Shown here in pieces: positions 1 to 7,558 of a DNA stretch of 64,000 bases (positions within the stretch are counted from its first letter, which is position 1; each line of letters starts with the position of its first letter). Under the pieces are notes generated by a model, which did no database searches, was not told the origin of the DNA, and saw only the letters and a program-made list of their open reading frames with translations. This stretch comes from Teichococcus oryzae (GTDB taxonomy: Bacteria > Pseudomonadota > Alphaproteobacteria > Acetobacterales > Acetobacteraceae): assembly GCF_008386565.1 (NCBI RefSeq), contig NZ_VUKA01000001.1, positions 186,001-250,000 of the forward strand, in the 5' to 3' direction. The position numbers and the translations under genes are program-made.

Positions 1-300
1 CAGCGCATGCTGGTGGAGGAAGCGGCGCGCCGCGGCCAGGTCATCGACCTGCGCGTGCATGTGAACAGTTTCGACGTGCTGCGCCGGCTGGTGCAGGTCG
101 GCATCGGCCTGGCCGTGCTGCCCGAGGCCTGCATCCGGCCCTTCGCCGCCGCGATGGGCCTGCGCGGCATTCCGCTGCGGGATGGCTGGGCAACGCGGCG
201 GCTCAAGCTGTGCGTGCGGGATTGCGCCACCCTGCCGGCCCCGGCGCGGCTGTTCCTGCGGCAGGCGGCCGGAAGCGGGGCGGAGGCGCCGCCGCCCTAG
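1..300 (+). CDS. LysR-family regulator, C-terminal fragment
   Basis: The frame is open from the first base of the window and stops at 300, so only the last ~99 residues are present. The segment VIDLRVHVNSFDVLRRLVQVGIG followed by LAVLPEACI is typical of the second half of a LysR substrate-binding domain (effector pocket, then the 'GIG-LAVLP' strand-helix). The helix-turn-helix half and the true start lie outside the window. It ends convergently, 25 bp from the dienelactone-hydrolase gene. Its target genes cannot be told from this fragment; LysR regulators usually act on a divergent neighbour, which would lie to the left. Confidence 0.75.
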   Translation, partial: QRMLVEEAARRGQVIDLRVHVNSFDVLRRLVQVGIGLAVLPEACIRPFAAAMGLRGIPLRDGWATRRLKLCVRDCATLPAPARLFLRQAAGSGAEAPPP

Positions 301-325
301 GGTAAGCCGGCTTGCGGGATGCCTG

Positions 326-1240
326 TCAGGCCAGGTGCCGCCGGAAGAAGGCGATCGTCCGCTTCCAGGCCAGCTTCGCCGCCGCCTCGTGGTATCGCGG
401 CGTCGAGTTGTTGTGGAAGCCGTGCTGGGTGCCTTCATAGACATGCGCCTCATGCGGCACCTCGGCGGCCTTCAGCGCCGCCTCATAGGCCGGCCAAAGG
501 GCGTTGATGCGCGCGTCATGCTCCGCGTAGTGGATCAGGAGAGGCGCCTTGATCGAGGCCACGCCAGCGGTTTCCGGCGCCGCGCCATAGAAGGGCACCG
601 CCGCCTGGAGCTGCGGCCCGAGGCTGACCGCCAGGGCATTGGTTGTGCCGCCGCCCCAGCAGAAGCCGGTGACGCCGAGCCTGCCGGAGGAAAGCGGGTG
701 GTTCTTCAGGTGGAGGGCGCTGTTGCGCATATCGGTGCGCAGCTTGCCCTGGTCCAGCCCTGCCTGAAGCGCCCGCCCGTCATCGTCATTCCCCGGATAG
801 CCGCCAACCGGCGAAAGCCCGTCCGGCGCCAGGGCCAGGAAGCCTTCCACCGCCAGCCGCCGCGCCACATCCTCGATGTAAGGGTTCAGGCCACGATTCT
901 CATGCAGCACGAGCACGGCCGGAAAAGGCCCGGCGCCGGTTGGCTGCACGAGATAGCCGCGCATCGTGCCGGAAAGGCCCCCCGGCGAGGGATAGCTGAT
1001 ATAGCGCGCCTTGATCCGCTCGTCGGTGAAGGAGATGGTCTGCGCCTGGCTGTAGCGGGGCAGGAGGGCCTGGGCCATGGCCAGCCCGCCCGCCGTAACG
1101 GCCGCGGCCTGTTGCAGGAAGCCGCGCCGGTCGAGGCGGCCATGGCAGTATTCGTCGTAAAGGTCAAAAACTCTTTGGTCGATCTCTCCCTGCGTCAGGG
1201 CGGGCGGTTGAAGGGGTGGATCGATGTCGGCATCTGGCAT
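326..1240 (-). CDS. dienelactone hydrolase family protein, probably Tat-exported
   Basis: A 304-residue alpha/beta hydrolase of the dienelactone hydrolase (carboxymethylenebutenolidase) family. The nucleophile elbow GFCWGG carries Cys194, and Asp242 (HDARIN) and His273 (TQHGFH) complete the Cys-Asp-His triad of the family. Residues 38-67 read RRGFLQ followed by a hydrophobic stretch and an AQA-like end, which resembles a twin-arginine signal placed after a ~37-residue N-terminal extension. The start at 1240 is chosen because AAAGGA sits 8-9 bases upstream; an upstream in-frame ATG at 1363 lacks this and would lie far into the intergenic region. It is divergent from the Bug receptor gene. The substrate is unknown; family members hydrolyse dienelactones or other small esters and lactones. 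Confidence 0.85.
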   Translation of the reverse strand: MPDADIDPPLQPPALTQGEIDQRVFDLYDEYCHGRLDRRGFLQQAAAVTAGGLAMAQALLPRYSQAQTISFTDERIKARYISYPSPGGLSGTMRGYLVQPTGAGPFPAVLVLHENRGLNPYIEDVARRLAVEGFLALAPDGLSPVGGYPGNDDDGRALQAGLDQGKLRTDMRNSALHLKNHPLSSGRLGVTGFCWGGGTTNALAVSLGPQLQAAVPFYGAAPETAGVASIKAPLLIHYAEHDARINALWPAYEAALKAAEVPHEAHVYEGTQHGFHNNSTPRYHEAAAKLAWKRTIAFFRRHLA

Positions 1241-1459
1241 CAAGGACGTCCTTTCGCATCCGCTGGCCGCGCTGGCCGGCTCCTGGTGCCAGCCTATCCC
1301 GCGGCCGATCGTTCCGGCAGTGGGTGATGCCGGGCGCCGGGCCGCGCTTTCCGCCGCAGCCATCGCGCCCGGCGATGCCTCGCCTCGTCAGATGCGGCTG
1401 GCGGCGGGGCGGCCGGCCCTGCATCCTCGGGCAAAATCACGCGGAGGATGTTTCCGACC

Positions 1460-2434
1460 ATGGCCCCGACCCGCCGCGCCCTGCTGGGCGCCGTTCCCGC
1501 CGCGCTGACCCTGCCTGGGCTGGCCCGGCCCGCCGGCGCGCAAAGCGGCACCATCACCCTGATCGTCCCCACCGCACCGGCCGGCACCACCGACTTCGCC
1601 GGCCGCCTGCTGGCCGAGCCGCTGGCGAGGCGCCTGGGCCAGAGCGTGGTGGTGGAGAACCGCGCGGGCGCCAACGGCGCCATCGGCACCGGCGCCGTGG
1701 CGCGGGCGCGGCCGGATGGCACCACGCTGCTGGTGCAGTATTCCGGCTACCATGTCGGCACCCCCGCCATCGTGCCCAATCTCGGCTATGACGTGGTGAA
1801 GGATTTCGCGCCGGTCGGGCTGCTGATGGACGCGCCGCAGGTGCTGTTCCTGCACCCCTCCGTGCCGGCCAAGACGGTGGCGGAGTTGGTGGATTACGCC
1901 AAGGCGCGCCCGGGCGAGCTCAACTACGCCTCCTCCGGCAATGGCTCGATGCAGCATTTGGTCACCGAGTTGTGGAAGCAGCAGGCGGGGCTCGACATCG
2001 CCCATGTGCCCTATCGCGGCACCGGCCCGGCGACGCAGGACCTGCTGACCGGCCGCGTGCAGATGTTCATCACCACCCCGCCGCCGCTGATGCCCTATGT
2101 GAAGGATGGCTCGCTGCGGGCGCTGGCCATCACCTCCGCCGAGCGGCATCCGGCGCTGCCGGAGGTGCCGACCATGGCGGAATCCGGCCAGCCCGGCTTC
2201 GTGCAACTGGCCTGGTTCGCCGTCTTCGCCCCCGCCGCCACGCCGGAGCCGGTGCTGAAGCGCCTGTCCGATGCCGTGGCCGCCGTGGTGCAGGAGCCGG
2301 ATTTCCGCCGCCGCGCGGAGGAGCAGGGCGCCGTGATCCGCGCGCTGGAGCCCGCCGCCTTGCAGCAGCGGGTGCGCGACGAGCTGGAGGAATGGACCAC
2401 GGTCGCCCGCAACGCCAACATCAAGCCGGAATGA
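1460..2434 (+). CDS. Bug-family tripartite tricarboxylate transporter substrate-binding protein
   Basis: A 324-residue periplasmic solute receptor of the Bug/TctC family. The N-terminus APTRRALLGA, hydrophobic stretch and ARPAGAQ form a Tat-like or Sec signal peptide of ~28 residues. Family features visible are ITLIVPTAPAGTTDFAGR near the mature N-terminus, the VVVENRAGANGAIG segment, and the ELNYASSGNGS and HVPYRGTGPA ligand-loop motifs. An ATG at 1448 directly abuts the GGAGG, so the ATG at 1460, about 12 bases downstream of it, is the better start. The CoA-transferase gene follows after 3 bp, so the two are co-transcribed. No TctA/TctB membrane genes are present here, as is common for Bug receptors. 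The ligand, presumably a carboxylate, is inferred from the partner enzyme. Confidence 0.88.
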   Translation: MAPTRRALLGAVPAALTLPGLARPAGAQSGTITLIVPTAPAGTTDFAGRLLAEPLARRLGQSVVVENRAGANGAIGTGAVARARPDGTTLLVQYSGYHVGTPAIVPNLGYDVVKDFAPVGLLMDAPQVLFLHPSVPAKTVAELVDYAKARPGELNYASSGNGSMQHLVTELWKQQAGLDIAHVPYRGTGPATQDLLTGRVQMFITTPPPLMPYVKDGSLRALAITSAERHPALPEVPTMAESGQPGFVQLAWFAVFAPAATPEPVLKRLSDAVAAVVQEPDFRRRAEEQGAVIRALEPAALQQRVRDELEEWTTVARNANIKPE

Positions 2435-2437
2435 GCC

Positions 2438-3682
2438 ATGCAAGCGAATGATGCACCGAATGGCGGGCCGCTGGCCGGCCTGCGCGTGCTGGAGCTGGGG
2501 CATTTCGTTGCCGCCCCCTTCGCCACCCGCCTGCTGGGCGACCTGGGCGCCGAGATCATCAAGGTCGAGCCTCCGGGCGGCGACCCGGTGCGCCAATGGG
2601 GCGCGCGGCACAATGGCCATGCCCCCTGGTGGTCCGTGCACGCCCGCAACAAGCGCTGCATCGCGCTCGACCTGAAGCGGCCAGAAGCGCGGGACATCGT
2701 GCTGGGCCTAGTGAAGCATTGCGACGCGCTGGTGGAGAATTTCCGCCCCGGCCAGCTGGAAAAGCTCGGCCTCGGCGCGGAGGCGCTGAAGGCGGCGCGG
2801 CCTGACCTCGTGATCGCGCGCATCTCCGGATACGGCCAGGACGGGCCGTATCGCGACCGCGCCGCCTTTGGCGTGATCGGGGAGGCGATCGGCGGTCTTC
2901 GCCATCTGACCGACCATCCGCCCGGAACCACCGACCTGCCGCCGGTGCGCGTCGGCGTCAGCCTGGGCGATTCGGTGGCGGGCATCTATGCCGCACTGGG
3001 CGTGGTCGCGGCGCTGTGGCGGCGGGACCACAGGCAGGCGCCGCCCGGCCCGGGCGCCGAGATCGACGTGGCGCTGACCGAATCGGTGTTCTCGCTGCTA
3101 GAAGGCGCCTTGCCGGATTACGGCACGCTGGGCACGGTGCGGCAGCCTTCGGGCGGCGGCATCGCCACGGCGGCACCCACCAATGCCTACCGGGCGCGGG
3201 ACGGGGTGTGGGTGCTGATCGCCGCCAATTCCGATCCGCTGTTCCGCCGCTTGGCGACGCTGATGGAACAGCCGGAGCTGCTGGAGGACCCACGCTTCGC
3301 CGGCAACCAGGCGCGCGTCGCGAACGTGGCGGAGCTGGATGCGCGGATCGGCGCCTGGGCCGCGGGCTTCGACGGCGCCGCGCTGGAGGCCGCGCTGGCC
3401 GGGGCCGACATCCCCTCCACCCGCGTCTTCACCGTGGCGGATTGCGCCGCCGATCCGCAGTTCCGCGCCCGGCAGATGGTGCGGGAGGTCGAGGACCCGC
3501 TGCACGGGACCATGCTGCATCCGGGCGTGGTGCCGCGCGTGGACGGGGCCATGCCGCCGCCGCGCTCCACCGGGCCGGAGGTCGGCGCCGACACCGACGC
3601 GGTGCTGGGCGGCCTGCTCGGCCTGCCGCCGGAGCAACTGGAAAGGCTGGAAGCGGAAGGGGTGCTGCGCCGGAACGGCTGA
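2438..3682 (+). CDS. CaiB/BaiF-type class III CoA-transferase
   Basis: A 414-residue family III acyl-CoA transferase, which moves CoA between carboxylic acids through an aspartyl-CoA intermediate. The N-terminal GLRVLELGHFVAAPFATR and DLGAEIIKVEPPGGD motifs are hallmarks, as is NKRCIALDLK. Asp178 in VGVSLGDSVAG is the expected catalytic aspartate. Length is normal for the family. It starts 3 bp after the Bug receptor stop, suggesting uptake of a carboxylate followed by CoA activation in one operon. The exact acid cannot be read from the sequence. An inverted repeat that may serve as terminator follows the stop. Confidence 0.9.
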   Translation: MQANDAPNGGPLAGLRVLELGHFVAAPFATRLLGDLGAEIIKVEPPGGDPVRQWGARHNGHAPWWSVHARNKRCIALDLKRPEARDIVLGLVKHCDALVENFRPGQLEKLGLGAEALKAARPDLVIARISGYGQDGPYRDRAAFGVIGEAIGGLRHLTDHPPGTTDLPPVRVGVSLGDSVAGIYAALGVVAALWRRDHRQAPPGPGAEIDVALTESVFSLLEGALPDYGTLGTVRQPSGGGIATAAPTNAYRARDGVWVLIAANSDPLFRRLATLMEQPELLEDPRFAGNQARVANVAELDARIGAWAAGFDGAALEAALAGADIPSTRVFTVADCAADPQFRARQMVREVEDPLHGTMLHPGVVPRVDGAMPPPRSTGPEVGADTDAVLGGLLGLPPEQLERLEAEGVLRRNG

Positions 3683-3694
3683 GGCGCGATGTGG

Positions 3695-3715
3695 GGGAGG
3701 GGCGCCGCCCCTCCC
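3695..3715. terminator. GC-rich inverted repeat between convergent genes
   Basis: GGGAGGGGC and GCCCCTCCC form a perfect 9-bp stem with a 3-base loop between the convergent CoA-transferase and bamB genes. There is no T-tract, so this is only a candidate bidirectional terminator. Confidence 0.45.
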
Positions 3716-3726
3716 GCGTCACGTGG

Positions 3727-5064
3727 TCAGCCGCGCCAGGCCGAAAGGGTGCCGTTGTCGGACAGCAGCACCAGCGTGTCCTGCGCCACGGCCCCGGGAA
3801 GGGTGGTGGAGGCGGGCAGGCGCAGCCGCCCGGTGGTGGCGCCGGTGGACGGGTCGATCAGCAGCGCTTCCTCCCGCGAGGAAGGCAGGATCAGCCGCCC
3901 TCCTGCCAGGATCGGCGTGGCGAAGGTTGCGGGGTCGTCCTCGCGTTCCTTGCCTTCCGGCGGCGCGTTCAGGTCGCTGATCCAGCGCACCCGGCCATCC
4001 TCGCGGCCCAGCGCCACCAGCGTGCCGTCATCGCCCACCAGGAACAGCCAGTCGCCCACCGGGACGGGGGAGGCGGTGCCGCCCAGCTCGCGTTCCCAGA
4101 GCCTGCGGCCGGAGCGGAGATCCACCGCCATGGAGGTGCCGCCCATGCCCATGGCGTAAACGCGGCCCTCATGGATCACCGGCAGGCCGCGCACGCCGAA
4201 GATCTCGGCCAGGCCGCCGAAGCCGGCGCCCGCCAGGCTCTCGGTCCACAGCACGCGGCCATCCTCGGGGCGCAGCGCGATCAGCTCGCCCGACGGGAAG
4301 CCGGCCACCAGGAAGTCTTCCCACACGGCCGGCGCTGGCAGGCCGAGCGGCACCGCCGCCGTGACCTGGGCGCGGTAGCTCCAGCGCTGCCGGCCATCCT
4401 CCGCCGCGAAGGCGGTGAGCTGGGAATCGATGGTGGGCACGAAGACCCGGCCCCCCGCCACGGCGGGAGCGCCGCGGGCAGGCGCCTGCAGCCTCACCCG
4501 CCAGCGCGGCTCGCCATTGGCGACATCCAGGGCGATCAGCTCGGCCATGCCGGTGGCGACATACAAAGTGCCATCGGCGAAGGCGAAGCCGGCGCCCACG
4601 GCACCGGAGCTGTCCTCCTCGGGGCGGCTGTCGAAACGCCAGCGGCGGCGGCCCGTGGCAAGGTCATGCGCGGTGATCTGGCCATAGGCGTCGGACGCGA
4701 AGACCAGTCCCTCCGCGACCACCGGCCCCGTCGTGATGCGGCGACGATAGCCGCTGCCGGTGCCGGCATCGGCGGTCCAGGCGCGCCGCAACTCGCCAGG
4801 CAGGGACGGGTGCCCCGGCGCGTGGGCAACGCCGCCGCCGGGCTGCGGCCAGGCGTCGCGCATTTCCGGTGCCGGCAGCGCCAGCGGCCGGTTAGCGGCG
4901 GTGGGATCGACCTCCAACTGGCGCCGGGCGGCGATCACCGGCTGTCGCCGGCCGGGCAGCTTGGTCTTCTGCGTGCCGAACAGGCTGTCGATGGTGCTGC
5001 AGCCGGCGAGCAGCCCGGCGCCGCCGAGAAGGGCGGCGCGCCGCGTCCAGATCGTTCCGTTCAT
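3727..5064 (-). CDS. bamB: outer-membrane assembly lipoprotein BamB (PQQ-like beta-propeller)
   Basis: A 445-residue lipoprotein. The N-terminus MNGTIWTRRAALLGG, then LLAGC, is a lipoprotein signal with lipobox Cys22. The rest is built of repeated blades of the form 'W-x-G-x(2)-Y/F-A-x-D-x(2)-T-G-x(2)-R/L-W', for example DLATGRRRWRF, DVANGEPRWRV and DLRSGRRLWE, the signature of PQQ-like eight-bladed propellers. BamB is the propeller partner of BamA in the beta-barrel assembly machine at the inner face of the outer membrane. The ATG at 5064 overlaps the stop of the upstream YfgM-like gene by one base (TGATG), showing translational coupling. The order yfgM-bamB is conserved in proteobacteria; der, often next, is absent here. 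Confidence 0.9.
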   Translation of the reverse strand: MNGTIWTRRAALLGGAGLLAGCSTIDSLFGTQKTKLPGRRQPVIAARRQLEVDPTAANRPLALPAPEMRDAWPQPGGGVAHAPGHPSLPGELRRAWTADAGTGSGYRRRITTGPVVAEGLVFASDAYGQITAHDLATGRRRWRFDSRPEEDSSGAVGAGFAFADGTLYVATGMAELIALDVANGEPRWRVRLQAPARGAPAVAGGRVFVPTIDSQLTAFAAEDGRQRWSYRAQVTAAVPLGLPAPAVWEDFLVAGFPSGELIALRPEDGRVLWTESLAGAGFGGLAEIFGVRGLPVIHEGRVYAMGMGGTSMAVDLRSGRRLWERELGGTASPVPVGDWLFLVGDDGTLVALGREDGRVRWISDLNAPPEGKEREDDPATFATPILAGGRLILPSSREEALLIDPSTGATTGRLRLPASTTLPGAVAQDTLVLLSDNGTLSAWRG

Positions 5065-5714
5065 CAGACCCCCAATCCTGCCGCCAGCCGGCTGGCCCGT
5101 TCGCGCAGGCCCGGCGGCGCCGTGACGTCGGCCGCCAGCGCTTCCAGCGTGCGCCTGGCTTCCGCCTTTTCGCCGCGGCGGAGCGCCACCAGCGCCTGAA
5201 GCTCGCGCGCCGAGGCGCCCCATGCCGTGCCGGGCGTGGCCAGCGGGGCGATGCGCGACGCCAGCACCGCCGGGTCCTGCGTGTCCAACCCGTGCAGCAC
5301 CCACATCACATTGGCAAGGTCGCGGTAAAGCTGCGGCGCGCCGCCATCGGCCGCCACCTGGTCCCACAGCGCCAGGGCGGCCTCGCGATCGCCGGTTTCC
5401 GCCTTCAGGGCCGCGGCCCGCAGCCGCGCCAGCATGCGGTATCCGTCCGGGCTATCGGCGGCAAGGGTGGCGAAGCGGTCGCCCAGGGCCTTCAGGTCGG
5501 CGCCCGGTGCTTCCGCCGTGCGGTGGATCTCCAGGAAGGCCTCGGCGCTGCGCGTGGCCTCGCGATGCTGATACCATTGCCAGCCCTGCCAGCCGCCGAT
5601 GCCCACCAGCACCGCCAGCGCCAGCCCGGCCAGCATGCCGCCATATTGCAGGCCAAGCTTGCGTGCCCGTTCGGCCCGCAATTCTTCCTGCACCTCGTCG
5701 AAAATATCCGGCAA
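5064..5714 (-). CDS. YfgM-like membrane-anchored tetratricopeptide protein
   Basis: A 216-residue protein with the alphaproteobacterial N-terminus PDIFDEVQEELRAERARKL, one membrane segment at about residues 24-45 (GGMLAGLALAVLVGIGGWQG) and a periplasmic helical-repeat domain with TPR-like spacing. YfgM-type proteins are ancillary to the SecYEG translocon and periplasmic chaperones, and are regularly encoded just before bamB, as here. The apparent start is TTG at 5714; no ATG or GTG lies upstream in frame, and GGAG lies only a few bases before it, so the start is less certain than the identity. Confidence 0.82.
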   Translation of the reverse strand: MPDIFDEVQEELRAERARKLGLQYGGMLAGLALAVLVGIGGWQGWQWYQHREATRSAEAFLEIHRTAEAPGADLKALGDRFATLAADSPDGYRMLARLRAAALKAETGDREAALALWDQVAADGGAPQLYRDLANVMWVLHGLDTQDPAVLASRIAPLATPGTAWGASARELQALVALRRGEKAEARRTLEALAADVTAPPGLRERASRLAAGLGV

Positions 5715-6080
5715 AGCTCCGGCCCCACTGAAAAGCGCGGCGGACCATAGCCTCCGCCGTCCTCCGCGTTAAGGGTGGCGCGTGTTTCAAAGGCGGATGG
5801 CAACCGGCGCGGCGTCGCCGAAACTTGATGCGTAACCATTACGATTTGCCGCCCGGCGGAAATATTTTGAAATATTATACGTCTGCCGGAGTCAGGCGCG
5901 CAGGCCCCAGTCCTGCCACCAACGCTCTGACGGATACGCAGCGAGCTGGACCAGCCGTGCCGCGGCAGGGGCAGGACGAACCCTCCCGCCCATCAGCATC
6001 GATCCGGCGACCGGCGCCCGCCCGGCCTTCACGGAACAGCCGGCACGATCCGGAAACATCCCGTCGCGGAGAAAAACTCA
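5715..6080. other. intergenic region with AT-rich promoter-like core
   Basis: A divergent gap of 366 bp between the yfgM-like and protease genes. Around 5865-5882 there is an AT-rich, partly self-complementary stretch (AAATATTTTGAAATATTATA) that stands out in this GC-rich DNA and probably carries a promoter. No convincing -35/-10 pair with normal spacing was found. The protease ribosome binding site (GGAG) lies just before 6081. No gene was recognised. Confidence 0.4.
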
Positions 6081-7493
6081 ATGTCCGACGATATTGGTTC
6101 TCCCGTCCTGCCCCGCCCTTCCTCATCCGGCGGCGCGGTGGATGGTGGCGGCAGCCGCCCGATGCCTCCGCCCGCCAGCCGCCCCCTGCCGGGAGAGGGA
6201 ATGACGGAATTCTCCTTCGCCGAGGTGGAAGGCGACCCGGTGGTCCGCCCGGTCACGCCGGCGGAAAGCTCCGGCGTCACGGAAACCTCGGCGGAGGCGC
6301 ATGCCGAGGTCGGCATGGAAAGCGCCGAATCGGCCGGCGACATGGCTGAAGCGACGCCCGAGCAGATGGCCGCCAGCGGCGCGGAAAGCGGCGAGGAATC
6401 CGCCTTTTCCGACCTGCGCGGCATGGAAGGCTTCGTGATGCCGAGCCCCGGCGCCGAAAGCACCGTGCTGCAGGAGGCCGGAGCCGGCGCGGAAGGCGGC
6501 CAGCAGGAATTCTTCCCGATCCTGGCGGCGCTGGTGCCGACCCTGGTGTCCACGGTCGGGCCGATGGTGGCCAAGGCGGTGAACAGCCGGCTGTCGCCCC
6601 GTGCCCAGGCCGCCGTCAAGCGCGTTGCGGCGCTGCCGAAGCCGAGCGGCCCGCGCCCGCCCGCGACCTCGGGGGCCGGCGGGCTGGCCAGCCTGCTGCC
6701 CCTGCTCGCCAAGCTGCTGCAGAACGGCGTCAAGAAGGCCGGGGAAAGCGGCGCGACGGAAAGCTTCGGGGCCGAGTCCGGCGGTGTCGAGGAAGCGGTC
6801 GTCACCGAGGCGGTGGCGGCGATGGAGGTCATCCTCGGCACGGATGAGCGCCTTCCCATCCTGCGCACCACGGAAGATCCGTGGCGCCGTTATTGCGCGC
6901 TGCGCATCACCTTTCCCAGCGGCGCGACCTATCGCGGCACCGGCTTCTTCATCGGGCCCCGCGCCGTGGCCACGGCCGGCCATTGCGTGTTCCTGAAGAA
7001 CCAGGGCGGCTGGGCCCGCAAGGTCGAGGTGATCCCCGGCTGCAACGGCACGAAGCGGCCTTTCGGCCAGGTGGAGGCGACCATCTTCCGCTCGGTCGGG
7101 GGGTGGGTCAGCTCGCAGCTTCCGGAATGCGACTATGGCTGCATCCTGCTGCCGGACAGCGCCTTCAACGGCAAGAAGCTGGGCCATTTCGGCGTCGCGG
7201 CCTTTGATGCCGCGGCGCTGGTGGCGCAGCCGGCGGTGATCGCCGGCTACCATGGCGACAAGCCCTTCGCCGAATTGTGGGGCATGGCCGATTTCATCAA
7301 GACGGTGGGCCCGAAGACGCTGGGCTACCAGATCGACACGGCCGGCGGCTGCAGCGGCGCGCCCGTCTACATCAAGCGGGGCGGCCAGCGCTTTGTGGTG
7401 GGCATCCACAATTACGGCGCCACCACGGGCAATTCGGCCACCCGCATCACGCAGCCGGTTTATCAGCGGCTGCTGCAATGGAGTAAGATGTGA
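6081..7493 (+). CDS. V8/trypsin-like serine protease with long low-complexity N-terminal region
   Basis: A 470-residue protein whose C-terminal ~200 residues are a chymotrypsin-fold protease of the V8/glutamyl-endopeptidase type. The triad is visible: His301 (TAGHC), Asp351 (ECDYGC) and Ser425 (GGCSGAP), with GTGFFIGPRAVATAGH as the strand before the histidine. The first ~260 residues are rich in Ser, Glu, Ala and Gly and carry two amphipathic or hydrophobic stretches: FFPILAALVPTLVSTVGPMV (about 144-163) and GGLASLLPLLAKLLQ (about 200-214). No signal peptide is visible, so the cell location is unclear. GGAG precedes the start by ~9 bases. The CarboxypepD_reg repeat gene follows after 65 bp on the same strand, so the two may act together. 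Function is unknown beyond peptide-bond hydrolysis. Confidence 0.85.
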   Translation: MSDDIGSPVLPRPSSSGGAVDGGGSRPMPPPASRPLPGEGMTEFSFAEVEGDPVVRPVTPAESSGVTETSAEAHAEVGMESAESAGDMAEATPEQMAASGAESGEESAFSDLRGMEGFVMPSPGAESTVLQEAGAGAEGGQQEFFPILAALVPTLVSTVGPMVAKAVNSRLSPRAQAAVKRVAALPKPSGPRPPATSGAGGLASLLPLLAKLLQNGVKKAGESGATESFGAESGGVEEAVVTEAVAAMEVILGTDERLPILRTTEDPWRRYCALRITFPSGATYRGTGFFIGPRAVATAGHCVFLKNQGGWARKVEVIPGCNGTKRPFGQVEATIFRSVGGWVSSQLPECDYGCILLPDSAFNGKKLGHFGVAAFDAAALVAQPAVIAGYHGDKPFAELWGMADFIKTVGPKTLGYQIDTAGGCSGAPVYIKRGGQRFVVGIHNYGATTGNSATRITQPVYQRLLQWSKM

Positions 7494-7558
7494 CGCCCTG
7501 ACCGCCTGCGGCACAGGTCCCGGCCCGTGCCGCGCCACAGCACGAGGGAGCGGAAAAC

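Noticed and set aside
1388-2641. Long open frame antisense to the Bug receptor
   Set aside because: Composition is Gly/Arg/His-rich, no family resemblance, and the opposite strand encodes a clear receptor. A mirror effect of high-GC codon use. The same applies to other long antisense frames, such as 3016-5199, 18094-21084, 44346-46271, 53902-56184 and 56336-58789.
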